A stretch of DNA of 64,000 nucleotides, from positions 158,882,921 through 158,946,920 of the forward strand of contig JAHLJT010000631.1 in NCBI GenBank assembly GCA_031308135.1. Reading direction: 5' to 3'. Shown one piece after another: positions 33,900 to 45,954 of the stretch (its first letter is position 1; every line of letters starts with the position of its first letter). The notes under the pieces are model-generated. The model did no database searches and was not told where the DNA came from. It saw only the letters and a list, made by a program, of their open reading frames with translations. The DNA is from Acheta domesticus (Eukaryota > Arthropoda > Insecta > Orthoptera > Gryllidae). The position numbers and the translations under genes were made by a program.

Positions 33900-34340
33900 T
33901 TCAACGTCATTTGCTGTGCTGTCCTTGCGCGCAAACAATGGAAGGGCGCCATTGTGAGGTCTTCCTCGTGACGTCAATACTCGTAGGCGGGGCTGGGCTC
34001 CACTAGAGGCCCTCTTCGCAAGTAGGTCGCCGGTGCGATATGGCGCGGCTGCCCATTAACTTCCTGCTGCGCTCGTCTCGCCGCCGGAAACTTTCGGGCT
34101 GTGAGGGAGGGGAGACCCGAGGCGGGAACTATGTCGGCGAGCGACCGGAGGGTAGCAGCCCGTGAAGAGCGACCTCTCCAGGCAGTATCCACGCGGGCAA
34201 AACTGCGTCTTCTTCGGTGGAATGCTTCGGCTGGCGGAAGATGCAAACATCTGGACGGCGGACTTTCCAAGCACTCTCGGCAGGTGGTTGTTCCAAAGAC
34301 TCTAAAACCGGTGGAGTGGTTCTTCCGACGGCTGGCAACG
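33900..34340. other. CpG island with CRE and GCCAT motifs
   Basis: Holds GGGCGCCATTGTG (about 33944-33956), CGTGACGTCAAT (CRE-like, about 33967-33978) and ATATGGCGCGG (about 34037). A plausible promoter-type island. Frames on both strands are unrecognised. Confidence 0.55.
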
Positions 34341-34344
34341 TGAT

Positions 34345-35045
34345 AAGAGCGCATCTGCTCATTGGATGCTTCAGTAGTTTTCGTTGTGATGTTCTTTTCT
34401 TCTTACTTCGGGGTAAGGCATTACTTGTACGAACTATTTACTTCCTGGTTTTAGAAACTGGAAAATTCTATTGTAATGAAAATCATAATGTCGCGATAAA
34501 CTCCGATATCGTAGAAGAAATTTATGTGAGAAGGTATTGTTATGAGTGTAAAATACATTACTTCTACCCCTGGGGTAAATGTTTTTTTCATCCTTCAGCG
34601 GTTCAAAATGCTGTAATTTGTCACTGCGCTGAAGTGGTCTGAATGTAGTTGTATTGTTCAGAAGGAGGAATGAAAAAGATTATGTGTATCAAGTATCGAA
34701 CATTCAGCAATCAAATGAAATTGCCATATATTTTCGCTTTCAGACATTTCATTAAATGATATGACATCTTCAACGAAACTTATAATGAAACTTATTAGAT
34801 TAATTTAGCATAGTTATACTACATTTTGGACACTGAATTGGAATAAGCTAGAAAACGTAAATAAACATGGCAGTTATGTTTAAAAATACATATGGTGATT
34901 GTGTTATACTTCAGACATAATTATTTTAGAGTTTTAAGTAATTTGAACAGGCAAATTTGCCTTGGTTGTTTCTAACAACGTAGGTAACGATATAAGGTAA
35001 TTGATATTTTAATCTGTCTATTTGATTACTCAGTAAATTTCCAAA
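34345..35045. other. AT-rich stretch, nothing recognised
   Basis: No supported features. The plus-strand frame 34217-34642 runs out of the island without recognisable content. Confidence 0.4.
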
Positions 35046-35055
35046 TATACAACAG

Positions 35056-35345
35056 CAGTGGCGTAACTTCTGTTGGTGTCACACGGGGCAAAACATAAGG
35101 TATACTCCATAGATTAAATATGTTACTGAATAGCTTGTAAATTATTCAATAAAAATAAAAGTATATTTGCTCATACCGTTTATAGATAATACATTAAAAA
35201 CTGTAAGTAATTCACAATAATTGGAATATATTTTTAAATAAATTATTATGTAATTCCAACAATAAAATTTTCCAAGTGGTGTCACTCCTTAAGTGGTGAC
35301 ACTCGAAATGGACTGCTCCCCTGCCTTCCTCTAACTACACCATTG
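35056..35345. mobile_element. Non-autonomous hAT MITE
   Basis: 290 bp. The left end CAGTGGCGTAACTT and the reverse complement of the right end CAATGGTGTAGTTA are aged terminal repeats. Flanks TACAACAG (35048-35055) and TACAACGG (35346-35353) match 7/8. GGTGTCAC/GGTGACAC motifs occur near both ends. The interior is AT-rich and non-coding. Confidence 0.82.
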
Positions 35346-35349
35346 TACA

Positions 35350-36395
35350 ACGGCCATTGAAACGCTATAGTCTACGTTTTTATTACTAAACACATAAGAG
35401 TTTGTTCTGAATTACCCAAGAAAAAAGCATATTGTTAGTCTAATAAGGTAAAAAGTTGGGGAGTTATTAAAGTGATTAGTTATGCATTGAATATTATTGC
35501 ACAGTAAATAATATAATTTGAATTAAGTATGGTGTAGCCTGCCGAACTGACTTCGACGAGAGCAGACACCAGTGCTGGTTCGGGGCTCTACGGGAATCAT
35601 TGCTGAGAGAGGGTTATTTGTGGTGGGGAGGGAATGTGCAGAGTGAGCACTGGGTTGACAGAACTTTTTGACGAAAGGGCAAGCGAGAGACCTTCAGAAC
35701 GGTTTGACGCACGTCGCTGTATCACGCACCCAATGACAAGTGCGGGAGGGAAACTGCGAATTAAGCTCAATAAACGCCCTGGCATTTCATAGAGGCTTTT
35801 TTTTAATTGTACATAATGTTTAATATTAATTTACGTGTAAATAAAAAGGATACAGAATTTAATTACTAATTCAAACATTATCCATCTTTAGAAATGTTTT
35901 AGCGCAATAAAAAAGTCAAATCAAGTACATTTGTACCATTATTTTATTTCAATAAATTTTTAATTGGTACCTATCCCACTCGTCTACAAAAACGTAGTTT
36001 CCACTCTGTTTTTTAACGTTTATTATATTATTTATAACGTTAATTATGCCTCGTACTTTTGTAAATAAAAGCCCTTCATAATATTTTTGAAGTATATTAC
36101 TAATTCAATCAAATGTCGCATATTGATTTTACTATGAAAACGTTTTAAACCTTTTTAGGTACGTGACAGTCTGCAAATATGCTACTTCACACTGCTTCGT
36201 GGTCTGACGTCTACGATGTTCACAGCGAAAGGATTTGCAAGAATTTCAATATTGCTATTCATGGTCTAGATATAACTGATCTTATTATATTGTTTACTAA
36301 TTCTATTCCCGCCGTCTTAAGTGTTTGCACAAACGTACGAAGAACGGAAAGCGAAAGGAATTCGCGTTGTCTCTGTGTGATGCGCTTCGGAGTCG
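35350..36395. other. Mostly AT-rich; moderately GC-rich unique patch at 35540-35780
   Basis: The patch at 35540-35780 is GC-richer than its surroundings and ends at an AATAAA (about 35769), but no family-like frame was seen on either strand. Nothing else recognised. Confidence 0.35.
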
Positions 36396-36399
36396 ATGG

Positions 36400-36560
36400 T
36401 AACTAAATGTTCAGCCCGCACTCCCCTCCCGAAGCCATTTCCCCTACCGCTGAACGACGAACATCCCTCCTCGACAAAACGCAGCTGGCGAGCGAATTTC
36501 TGGGCTCCCGCGCCGTGAGCGGCTGGGGGTGGCATGCAGAGCCGCTGAGTTGAGCAGCCC
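36400..36560. other. Short CpG island
   Basis: CpG-rich patch about 150 bp long flanked by AT-rich DNA. No coding support. Confidence 0.45.
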
Positions 36561-37050
36561 GCAAATAAAAGTAATTCGCCTTGATTTACTTCAAGTCCTT
36601 TTAAACTTTTATATACAAAAAAATATTATAATCTTTTCTCGATTCAAAAAGTGATAATATCTGAATTTCACAGAGTTGTTCCTCTGCACCAACATTTATC
36701 ATTATAGCTTTAAATGTCGTTCTTGAAAGCTATTTTACTATTTATTATTCTTCGACATCTGCTTTCTTAATTCGGCTTATTCTTTTCTTTTTGTTACCAT
36801 TCGCCAATGTTCGGCACGTCTTTCTCCTTAAATCTCTTTTCCTCTGCTCATTGTTTCTCTCCACTTCACTTTAAACACAATATCTTTGTGTTGGTCCTGG
36901 TTGTGACTTTCCATTCACTTGTTTTCCGGCATAGCCCGAGAGTTCCTTTATCTAACTTTATTGTTAATCTTAGATTGTTTCGATACATTTTGATGTATAA
37001 AGCTCTTATAGTAAGCAATGTCAGTGCAAGAAGCGAGGAAATGGAAGGGA
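36560..37050. other. AT-rich, pyrimidine-rich stretch
   Basis: C/T-rich on the plus strand between 36780 and 36930. Nothing recognised. Confidence 0.4.
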
Positions 37051-37059
37051 TTCTTGGCC

Positions 37060-37410
37060 GACGCGTGTCAGGTGGGGCGTAGAGATTTCGGCAGCATTCT
37101 CCGCGCCATTATCCTATCAGCAAAACTGCCGGCGGAAAATGGCGGCAAACGCGGGAAGCTCCGCTAGTTTCCGGTCGCGCGGCGCATGGGGAGGCCGCCG
37201 AGATAATGACGACTGGCATGATGAGGTCGGAGGTGAGGTGATGATGCTGCGCGATGAACTAATGACGTGTCGATAACCCCGACAGAGCCGCACGCTATCG
37301 CAATTTGGTAGGCAAATGTTGCGCAGTTAACAACACAAGATCACGAGAGCCACGGAGGGATACGGGAGGAAGATGACGCTTCCGCTTCAGGCGGTGCTCC
37401 GCAAGGTTCA
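37060..37410. other. CpG island with ATGGCGGC motif
   Basis: Contains CGCGCCATTATCC (about 37101) and AAAATGGCGGCAAACG (about 37136), the latter close to the YY1/Pho consensus AANATGGCGGC. A 45-codon frame starts at this ATG (MAANAGSSASF...), but the motif explains the ATG equally well. The 18-mer AAACTGCCGGCGGAAAAT here recurs at about 48.21 kb. Confidence 0.55.
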
Positions 37411-37414
37411 GGAT

Positions 37415-39555
37415 TTGTTGTTTTTTTTATATAAATGCATTCGCCTCTCACACTATTACACCAAATTATCATATTAGTATTTAATGTGTTTTGCTAAATC
37501 TTAGTCTTTCTGAGATATATAATAAAGAACATATTCCCAGCAGGCGTACTGCCATTTTTCTATTGACTAAAATTTAACCTACACTCTTTCTAGATATTTC
37601 TGAAATCAGAAAACATAAATTCATTCATTTCCCCATTTGATGTTTGATACAAAAAAAGCTTGAGTATGTAAAGTTGAATTGGAGAAAGGAAAAAATATAT
37701 ATACTTAACTCAATGATTTGAAAACATTAGGACTATAGTGAAATGAATAGTGAAGATATGGTAGGACCGAGAGGCTATATCAGCTTCGTTTCAATAACGA
37801 ATGCTCTTGTTCTGAATTTCTATGCAAGATAACCAGGAAGATAGTTTTACTTCTTTCAAATTATTACAATTATTCATTCACGATAATCAATAATTCTTAA
37901 TCATAACGATCGAAAGGACACATTACAAATAATATTATCTAATTACAAAGAACGTATTAGGAAGAAGAAAATAAGTCGCGCGGTAACGCTATGGTGAACA
38001 TTTAGCGACAGAGAGAAACAACAAAAAAGAATACTAGAAAAGATGAGCGTAGGACAACTCGTCTATTCATTGCGATGAACATACTGGTTTACACTCTATG
38101 CACCTTGAAATAACTTAATTTGTTACCTAATTAAATATTATGAATATTAGGTTTTAAATCATTATTTTGTAAACTAGAAAAAAAATATTTCAAAATCAAC
38201 AAAGATATGGACACACATCTTCAAATAAAGGATTGAAATAATTTAATTACATGTTATTCACCTGCAACGTCCAGGGAAAATCTAAAAAATGTGAGTCCTT
38301 TGTAATAGAAAGTTTGTACATTCATAATAGGAGTTTAAAAGGCTCAAAAGTTCCGAACTTCAGTACCTAGGATTACGGTACTGCAATAGTAAGGATACTG
38401 TAATAGAAAGAGAAATTCACTTAGCATCTGAAATAAGCGATACAGTTTGGTAACTTAATTAAAGTTAAAATAATTAAGTTAAAATTATTTTTATGTGACT
38501 ATTCTTCTGCAACCCGATTTCTCCGAATACATTGTGATCAATGTCGGATACAGGGAGTAGCTCTCTAACAACCCTTTGGCCATGTTCCGCGGATCCGCGC
38601 TTTTGCAAGTGCTTTGAAACCAGCTACTTTTTTTCGCCACGAAAGTACGTGCAGCCTGGGCATTCGCGGAATTGAATTACCGAGCCTAGGAAGTACAGTG
38701 ATGTGAGCAAAGAATGCTTTTTAATTCGCAAAAGAAAAAGGGAATTACATGAAAGATGATATTTTATTGCCATGATTCCCAAAATAAATATATATTAATA
38801 TTTTGGTAACAACAGCGTCTCATCGCGGAAATATTTTCATTATTAAGTTTGTAAATAAAGATACATTTTTAAGTAAAATATTGTGCGTTCCAAAAATTAT
38901 TTTTCCTCTTTTCCTGCCAACTTTTTGTATTTTTCTGGTTTCCACAATTCGTTCCCTCGAAGTTCAGAAGAAAGAGTCTTGTTTCATAATAACTCGTTTG
39001 CAATATCTGTATCAGGTTTTAATCTAAATCAGTAGTATCGGGTTTCGGAAACATTTAAATGCAAGTCTTTAAATGTTCAACCAACATAAAACTATTATAC
39101 CTAATGTTGATGAGAATAAACAATTATTAAAGAATTATGTCTTGAAAACATTTTGATGCAGCTGAAGATATAACAACAAATAAATAAATTCCTTCACCAA
39201 TGCCTAACGGTCACCGTTGATTTGACACGACCCAGAGTTGTAAGAAATTTATATGTATTCATCTCATAATGTAAATTTATTGTTTCTTAAGCTTTGTGAG
39301 TACTCATTTTACTTTTGAAGACACATAAGTGTCACGTTTAAAAGATGTAAGAGCAGAATAAGTACTTATGGAGAAACTTTTATTATTTTAGCGTTTTTAC
39401 TCTGAGCCTTTGCACTCGGTTTATCCGCTTTCTTCTCCTTGTGCGTCATTATGACTCGCCGCTCCACGTCCGTCCCTGCTTCTCAGAATATAACCCACCA
39501 GAAATATTTTTATAATGCCTTGGGTTTATGTTCCTTGCGCGACTCAAAACGTTTT
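37415..39555. other. AT-rich stretch, nothing recognised
   Basis: About 2.1 kb with no supported gene, terminal repeats or tandem array. Confidence 0.45.
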
Positions 39556-39559
39556 TGTT

Positions 39560-39825
39560 TACGGGCAGAGGTGTAAAAAGGGCGGCAGGCGCAGTCGCGG
39601 GCTCGGAGCTCAGGAGCAGGAAATACTAAAGCTGTTTTCATTCTAGACGTCCGAAAGCCATAAATACCATTCAGGAGTCTCGGCCACGGAAATTATATAA
39701 CGCCTCGCGCTTTGCACAACCCGAGACGCGAACGTAAGGAAGCAAGACTGCGCTACCCGCTCTTTGGCCCAGATTCCGCTTCGCCACCCCCGCGGCACCC
39801 TCGGCCCCTCTCACGAATCTATCCC
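39560..39825. other. Moderately CpG-rich patch
   Basis: GC-rich lead-in to the minisatellite, with CAGAGGTGTAAAAAGG at 39566 resembling a hAT end but without a partner terminus. No coding support. Confidence 0.35.
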
Positions 39826-40345
39826 CACCACCCCTGAAAACCCACCTCTGCCATCCCTGCAACTCTCTTCCCGACCGTCCCCGCAATTTTCTCCCAAGCC
39901 ATTCCTGTATCTCCCTCTTAGGCCATCCCCACATCTCCCTTCCATGCCTATTCGCACCTCCATTTCAAGCCCTCCTTCTTGGTTCATCCCTGCAACACTC
40001 TCCAATGCCTATTCCACAACTCCCTCCCCGCCCATTCTCACAATTCCCTCCTAGGCCATCCCTGCAACTTCATCCTATGTCATCCCCACAACTCCCTCCC
40101 ATGTCTATTCCGCGCCAAGCCGAGCCCGCAACTCCCACCTAGGTCATCCTCGCAACTCCCTCTACTGCCCATTCCTCGACTCGCTCTCAAGCCATCACCG
40201 CAACTCCCTCCCAATCCTTTCTCACAATTCCCTCCCCTACCTATTGCGTGACTCCCTTCCTACCACGCCATATTTCCTTCCCCGGCCACCCCCGCAACTC
40301 CACTTCTGCCATCCCCGTAACTCCCTTTCCTGTCATCCCTCCACC
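39826..40345. repeat. Diverged 24-bp minisatellite, about 20 units
   Basis: The unit is close to CCATCCCCGCAACTCCCTCC plus four variable bases (often CATG or TAGG). Most successive units are exactly 24 long despite heavy substitution; a few are shorter or longer. The plus strand is nearly G-free. Because 24 is a multiple of three, frames translate as an 8-residue Pro/Ser-rich periodicity, which explains the local open frames. Confidence 0.85.
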
Positions 40346-40600
40346 CCCCCCCCCGCGGTCTGGAAGCGAGGAAGGTGCGCAGCGCGCACTGAAGGCAGAA
40401 ACGCACGCCCGCCCCGCGCGGAGCTGCCACTTTGAACGCGGGACACCGTAACCACCTAGTTTATACAGCGTCAGCTAGTTGGAAACTTTGCTGGCACCAC
40501 GGCGGGCAGGCAGGGAAGCGAGAGGGAGTAGGAGGAGGCGGAGGGGAGGAATCGGGCCTGGTGTGGGAAGTCTCTGAAAGAGTAGGAGAAACTCGCTAGA
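40345..40600. other. CpG-rich patch after C tract
   Basis: A C run (about 40343-40354) is followed by CpG-dense sequence to about 40440, then G-rich GAGGGAGTAGGAGGAGGCGG sequence near 40520-40545. Strand composition reverses within 200 bases. Confidence 0.45.
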
Positions 40601-43055
40601 GGATGAAAAAGAAGAGATTTACTACGAAATGTTTCAATAGCCAGAGAAAAAATCGCTAGATTTTTTTCAAAAAAATGTGTTGTTCTTTTTAGATGAATAA
40701 CTACAAAATAGTTATGAAACGAATCCGCAAACGGAAGTGCACTCACGTTGACAAGAGATATAATGGAATAAAACATACTAATACCTTGAAAATTTTACCA
40801 CTGATACTCAAAACGTCAAAAACAAGAAGTGATATTTTTATGCAGAATCCTAAAGAAACAAGTACAAAATATAATTTTAATTTTCTTGAGGCCTTTAATA
40901 CAAAGCGGAACGAATTGGGAATGAGAAAAATAAGTTCCCCAATGTCATGGCGACCATACAGAAGTATGGAGAAACAACAATAAGTAACATAGAAGAGACC
41001 GGTGCTGATTGGCTCCAGTGTTTTACGCAATTCCGATTTAGTTTAGACACGTTTGGTTGAATCAGTTCTACATTTATTAGGCTACTTTATGGTTATTTTT
41101 ATTATTCACGAATATTTTACTTTCGAACTTTTAGAGTCGTTAAAAGTCATTAAGTAAAGGTGTGCCTACCAACCCCGTTTGTGCAACTACATACAAACGT
41201 ATTTTCAAAATTAGTATTTAAAAAAATATTTTATTTTCTTTCACATCTTCATTTCAACTCTTTCAGGTGCTTATCTTATTTTAGAACATTGAGTACATAT
41301 GCCCGTTTAATTGTTTCACGATGCAGAGAACTTGAACTTGCGATAGACGAGCGAGGCAAAGTTACGTTCCTCTTCAAACATAAAATAGCTTGAAACTTGC
41401 CAAACATGGAGCGTGTGCCTTCAGTTGGTGAGGATTAGATCAATGATACTTCAGTTACCTTATTTTCTGATTAGAAAACAATCTGACATCTACGTAATAT
41501 TGGCTTTGCAATAATGCATTACTAAAAGCACTTTTTTGAATTTCTTTGAATTCAGTCAGGTTAAGATAGTAGAATATCGATTGGCCATTACCGAGTCCAG
41601 TAACTTATCACACTAAACTTTTTGCAGATTTTAAATGGTAACCACTGAAAGAAAATTGGGTTTTGAAAATAAATTTAAAAAGAAATCAAAACTTGGGCGT
41701 TTTGGGGCAATGGATCTATTTGCTAATTTCCCTTTGAGGTTCGCATATCTAATAGAGAACTGTAGCAGAAGAATTTTAAGAAAGTTACGAAAATGCAAAG
41801 TGTAGCTACTACGGGTGCTTTTTCCATAGGTGCAAATCAATATATCGTAAAAATAATTTTATGTTCTGGAGAAAGCAGATAGAGAATAGTGCTGATTGTC
41901 ATCGTGCCCACCAACCCCAATAAAAAATACCAGACAACCCCAAACGGGATTTCTGATTAAAGAGCTCCTTGTAGATGTCAAGGGAACACAAAAATTAAAA
42001 TAAAATCTTATACACGAACATCAAGGGCTTGCTAGAGAGTTTCAGTTGAATAGGGAGATGCATTTTCCCCTTCCCAATATTACAGAAGAAAATCAATAAA
42101 ATACGAAAATATTTATCTCCAAGCTCTTAAGGGTGTCAAATTGATGTTACTGCAGTGCCTCAGACCAGTAGGTCCACGCACCCGGAATCAATCAAAGAAT
42201 TTGAGATCACAGTTGCACCATCGTTGAACACACCACACCGAGCTTTCTGTGGGAAGTTGATTAGGCCACGAAGGACACGTTTAAGTAAGCTACGTAGCCG
42301 ATATTCATACCTAAGGGCCAACCAGTTTCTTGGGTCAACTAGCACCGGATTCCCCTATGATTCATCATTCATCACCAACGGCTCAAAGTCCACACCTCTC
42401 AGCTAGGGGGTTCCGTTTTCTCATTGGTTAGTAATTAATGCTTTTATAATCTATGTGCATTGCAGGGAAAGTTTAGGTCGGTGCTACCCTTTGTCGCCAC
42501 TAACGCCGTGCATTTCGAAACCATCGTTGTGCGTTTCGATATGCTTGCTACCTGCAAATCCGCGAGGATAGCATACGGTTACAGTATGAAGTCAAAGTAT
42601 TGGCAGAATGCCATGTAGTTCTGTCGGTGCAAGTTTGAGAATATCAAAAAGACCTGGCCTTTTTGTGGTATCTTAAAGAAATTTCAAGAAGTTTAACCAA
42701 AATGACAGTCTAAAGAGCAAGAAGAAATCATAGCAAAAGTCAGAATAAGCTTCATTAATAGAGGGAAATAAATTATAGTAATTAAGAAGGAAATATAGAA
42801 AGAAGATAGAAAACAAATATCTAGGAAGGAAAATGTGCAAGAATCTACAAAGCATATTCAGAGCGACAGATCGAAAAGAGGGAAAAGATGTCGAAAGAAA
42901 AATGCAGAAGAAGAAAGAAATCAATATAATAATATAGAGTGTGAGGAAAGCAAAACAAAAAAGGCGGTGGATGTGTATCTCCTGAAAGTTACAGAGTTAA
43001 CGCCTGCCTGTGCATCGAGTTCATGAAAAGCCAGCGCTGATGAGACCATCTCTTA
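40600..43055. other. Mostly AT-rich, nothing recognised
   Basis: A GC-moderate patch at 42150-42410 carries an 83-codon plus-strand frame (MPQTSRSTHPES...) with no recognisable domain. CCTACCAACCCCG (about 41165) and CCCACCAACCCCA (about 41910) are similar short strings without further structure. Confidence 0.35.
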
Positions 43056-43059
43056 TTAT

Positions 43060-43560
43060 GCCGCGTCCATCGTCGACAGCGGGTAGGTGGGTGGGGATAA
43101 CGAACTGCGTTACCTCGATAACCGTTGCGCCCGCTCGCGGCTCGCCACACGCCCTTCAAAACAATCGGGCAACCTCTCCGACGGAGCACCCCTCTCCTCC
43201 TGTGCTTTCGCCACCTCCCTAGGCCGCCACACTCCCAACGCCTACGCTACTCCGTCTACGCTGCTGCCGCCTCTGCCACCCCCGTCCACGTTGCGGCTTT
43301 TTTCTTCGCCGCAAGCCTGTCTTTCCTGCAGCAACTGGGACCCCATTATGTCCCAGCAGCTCCCTGTTTCACCACCCACCTCGCTTGCACGTCCGCCCCC
43401 GTGCCGTCTCAGTTGCCACACATTCCCCTCCCGCGCAACCCGCGCCGCTGCCACCTGCGCGGCAGGCGACCACCGCAGCGGGAGGGCGGGGCGGCACATG
43501 AAAGGCGGTGCGCCGAGGCGGCTCGGGCAAGGTTCTGAGCAGGGAAAGAGGATTGACGTG
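43060..43560. other. CpG island with C/T-rich triplet-like body
   Basis: CpG-rich with a plus-strand pyrimidine bias between 43180 and 43480 and GGGCGGGGCGG at the right edge (about 43484). Frames of 85-171 codons on both strands are compositional. Confidence 0.5.
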
Positions 43561-43564
43561 TGCG

Positions 43565-44045
43565 GGGAATTCAGGGCGGAACAAGCAATGCACGAAAGGT
43601 AAAGTTAGGTAAATATTGATCAATGAAATGAGGAACCGCTAATCAAAGTGAAATAGGCGGAGACGATGGAAAAACGGCTCCACATCCAAATACTAGTTCA
43701 AATCTGACGGTAAAAAGAAAAGGTTTCTTTAACCACTATTTCGACATATCCGTGTTCGAGGAATGATTTAGAAATTCGAACTAGACTGTCGAACCCAAGT
43801 GATACTAGTAAATAAAATATTCGTAACTACTGAGTTAATACAAAATTAGAAAAAATATTTTTTTAAAATTTTATTATTCCTTTTTATGTTATATGAAAAG
43901 ATTGTTATCCAACTGAAATTTATTCTGGATATCTAAGTAGCGTGAATCATTGCCCGTGGATAATTTATTTATGTTAAAGGTCATGTTGGAGACGAGCTTC
44001 GTGAGTGGGGTAGGGCCGGTGTGAGTGAGGGAGTTCTTATTCATT
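43565..44045. other. AT-rich stretch, nothing recognised
   Basis: No supported features. Confidence 0.4.
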
Positions 44046-44049
44046 CCGG

Positions 44050-44445
44050 ATTACTTAGACCTCGTAAATATAGTGCACCTGGGAGTATAGTATCCTGGGA
44101 AGGAACGGTGTATGTCCTCCGTTGGATCACGAGATCTGAAGCCTATCTACATGATGACTTGTGCATTTTCCCTACTCGAAGCATCTCCCTTTCGGGTCAC
44201 CGCCCCAGACAGGACAAGTTCCAAGATTCCGACTGGGATATGCGGTAAAGTAGTGCATGTAAGTGTAACTGTCAGTAATGGAAGAGGAACTCAAGGTTGA
44301 GAAAGGAAAGATCGCACTCATTCTGTGGCCCATTTACTAGGGTACTGCTCGGGCATTCACCTGGTATTGACCTGAGAAACCACGGGAAAGTTCCAATGAG
44401 AACAGCCAGACGCTAGAGTTGTCCTCCAGACGCGTCTGAATGGGG
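44050..44445 (-). mobile_element. SINE-A copy, tail degraded
   Basis: The plus strand reads tail-to-head: AAATATAGTGCACCTGGGAG, CCTCCGTTGGATCACGAGATC, AGCATCTCCCTTTCGGGTCACCGCCCC, GGACAAGTTCC, TAGTGCATGTAAGTGTAA, GAAAGATCGCACTC, CTAGGGTACTGCTCGGGCATTC, and CTAGAGTTGTCCTCCAGACG. The tRNA-like head is absent; the copy stops where the CpG island begins. Confidence 0.72.
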
Positions 44446-44690
44446 CGGAGCTATGGCTGGGCGAGGGGGGCGGTGGGCAGGGAGGGAGGGAGGGAGGGGC
44501 CGCGCTTGCCTTCGCGGCGTGGCCGCGCGTAATGAAGGGAAGCGCACTTATTTGCTCGCGCCGCCACCGTCGCCGCCTGCGCGAGGGCAGGACACGCGCC
44601 GTTTACTTGGGGGATTCGGCAACTAACGCTTAAGCAAATGGAAATCCGCTTCTCGGAAACAATTAATCAGGAAGGATGTGGTTGTCAAAG
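44445..44690. other. CpG island
   Basis: GGGAGG repeats near 44478-44497, then dense CpG sequence including CGCGTAATGAAGG (homeodomain-like TAATGA). No coding support. Confidence 0.5.
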
Positions 44691-44694
44691 GCGT

Positions 44695-45340
44695 TTCACG
44701 TCATTCATAAAATGTCATTTAACTAGTTCTGATGGCGTTTGGTACTCCAACACAAATAATATTTATATCAATGATTTCTTAATTATTTCTTGTTTGTAAA
44801 ACTATGATTCGGGCACATGGTTTAAAATTGCATACCGCTATTTTATTAATTTTCAAGATTACACAGAGCATTCAGGGCGCAAAAAAATACATTAAAATAT
44901 ATCCAACGTAAAGAAATGTTTATAACCCTTTGTTATTAAAGATAAATGCACAAAATAGTGTCTAAAAATTAATTTCCCAGGCTTTAAACATCTCTTTGAA
45001 TTATATTTAGTTTAGTTCGTGTATCTTCAAAAATATTTCACAACACCAGTGCGTGTCAATCAAAGTTAAACGGTTTTTCCCTTTTAATGTTTCTTCCTTT
45101 TTCGCAATCATTAGTTCGATTACTATCGGAATAAAGAAATTATGAACGTTACGTCCAAAATGTGTGGTAGGTCAAGTGATTACTGACTACTGTCTTCTGA
45201 GATCCTAAACACTTCCCGAAATAACCCCGTCAGAGGTGTAAGGAGCTCCGATTATGACCGCACATGCCTCTGTTTGTGTGCGATGCAGAGGCCACTGATG
45301 TTTCCCCGCGATAATCACAAGCCACGTGTACACTGGGATA
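44695..45340. other. AT-rich stretch, nothing recognised
   Basis: No features supported. Confidence 0.45.
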
Positions 45341-45344
45341 GCGG

Positions 45345-45950
45345 CGATTGCTGGCATGCACGTGTTTGCGCTCCAGCCGACCTTCTCCGCAGCCCTGTAG
45401 TTCCGACAATCCACCAGTTCCCCGCCGCCCCCGCCTCTCCGCCGCCCCCGCCTCTCCGCCGCCCCGCAACCCCACCGCCCTCGCTATGCGGCTCCACAGC
45501 CCACGCCAACCACGCCGCCGCCACCCACAGACCCACCGCCTGCGCCGCCGATGTCGCCAACGTCGCTCCAGCCAACCCCCTGCCTCTTCCGCCCTCCCTG
45601 TTTCTCTGACCCCTTATCACGGTCACTGCAAAGTTCCGCCCCTTCCACCTTCGCTTTCTCTACCATCGTGGTACCCACCACAATTCATTCCCTCCCATTC
45701 TCCACCACCTCCGTTCTCCTCCATTTCACATTCCTCAGCCTCGTCCTCGCTACCCGTCAACATCGCTACTCACGCCCCTTTGGCCTTTTCCCTGTTTACC
45801 CTATAGCGTCTTTTCTAACAATGCCCATGTACACCGTTACCAGTCGAATGCCTTCTCCCCCACAGCAGTCGCCGCTCCGCCAACACGCCACCCATCGCCG
45901 CGGGGCTGCGCGCGCCGCCTATCCGTCTTCATTTATCGGCCAACGCGCCC
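45345..45950. other. CpG island with C/T-rich triplet-like body
   Basis: From 45400 to 45780 the plus strand is C-rich, G-poor and has a CCGCC/CACC three-base rhythm. CpG-dense again at 45860-45950. Frames of 100-150 codons on both strands are Pro/Ser/Ala-rich compositional artefacts. Confidence 0.5.
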
Positions 45951-45954
45951 TTTG

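Noticed and set aside
43087..43602. 171-codon plus-strand frame
   Set aside because: Island composition leaves few stops; frames on the other strand are equally open and none resembles a family.
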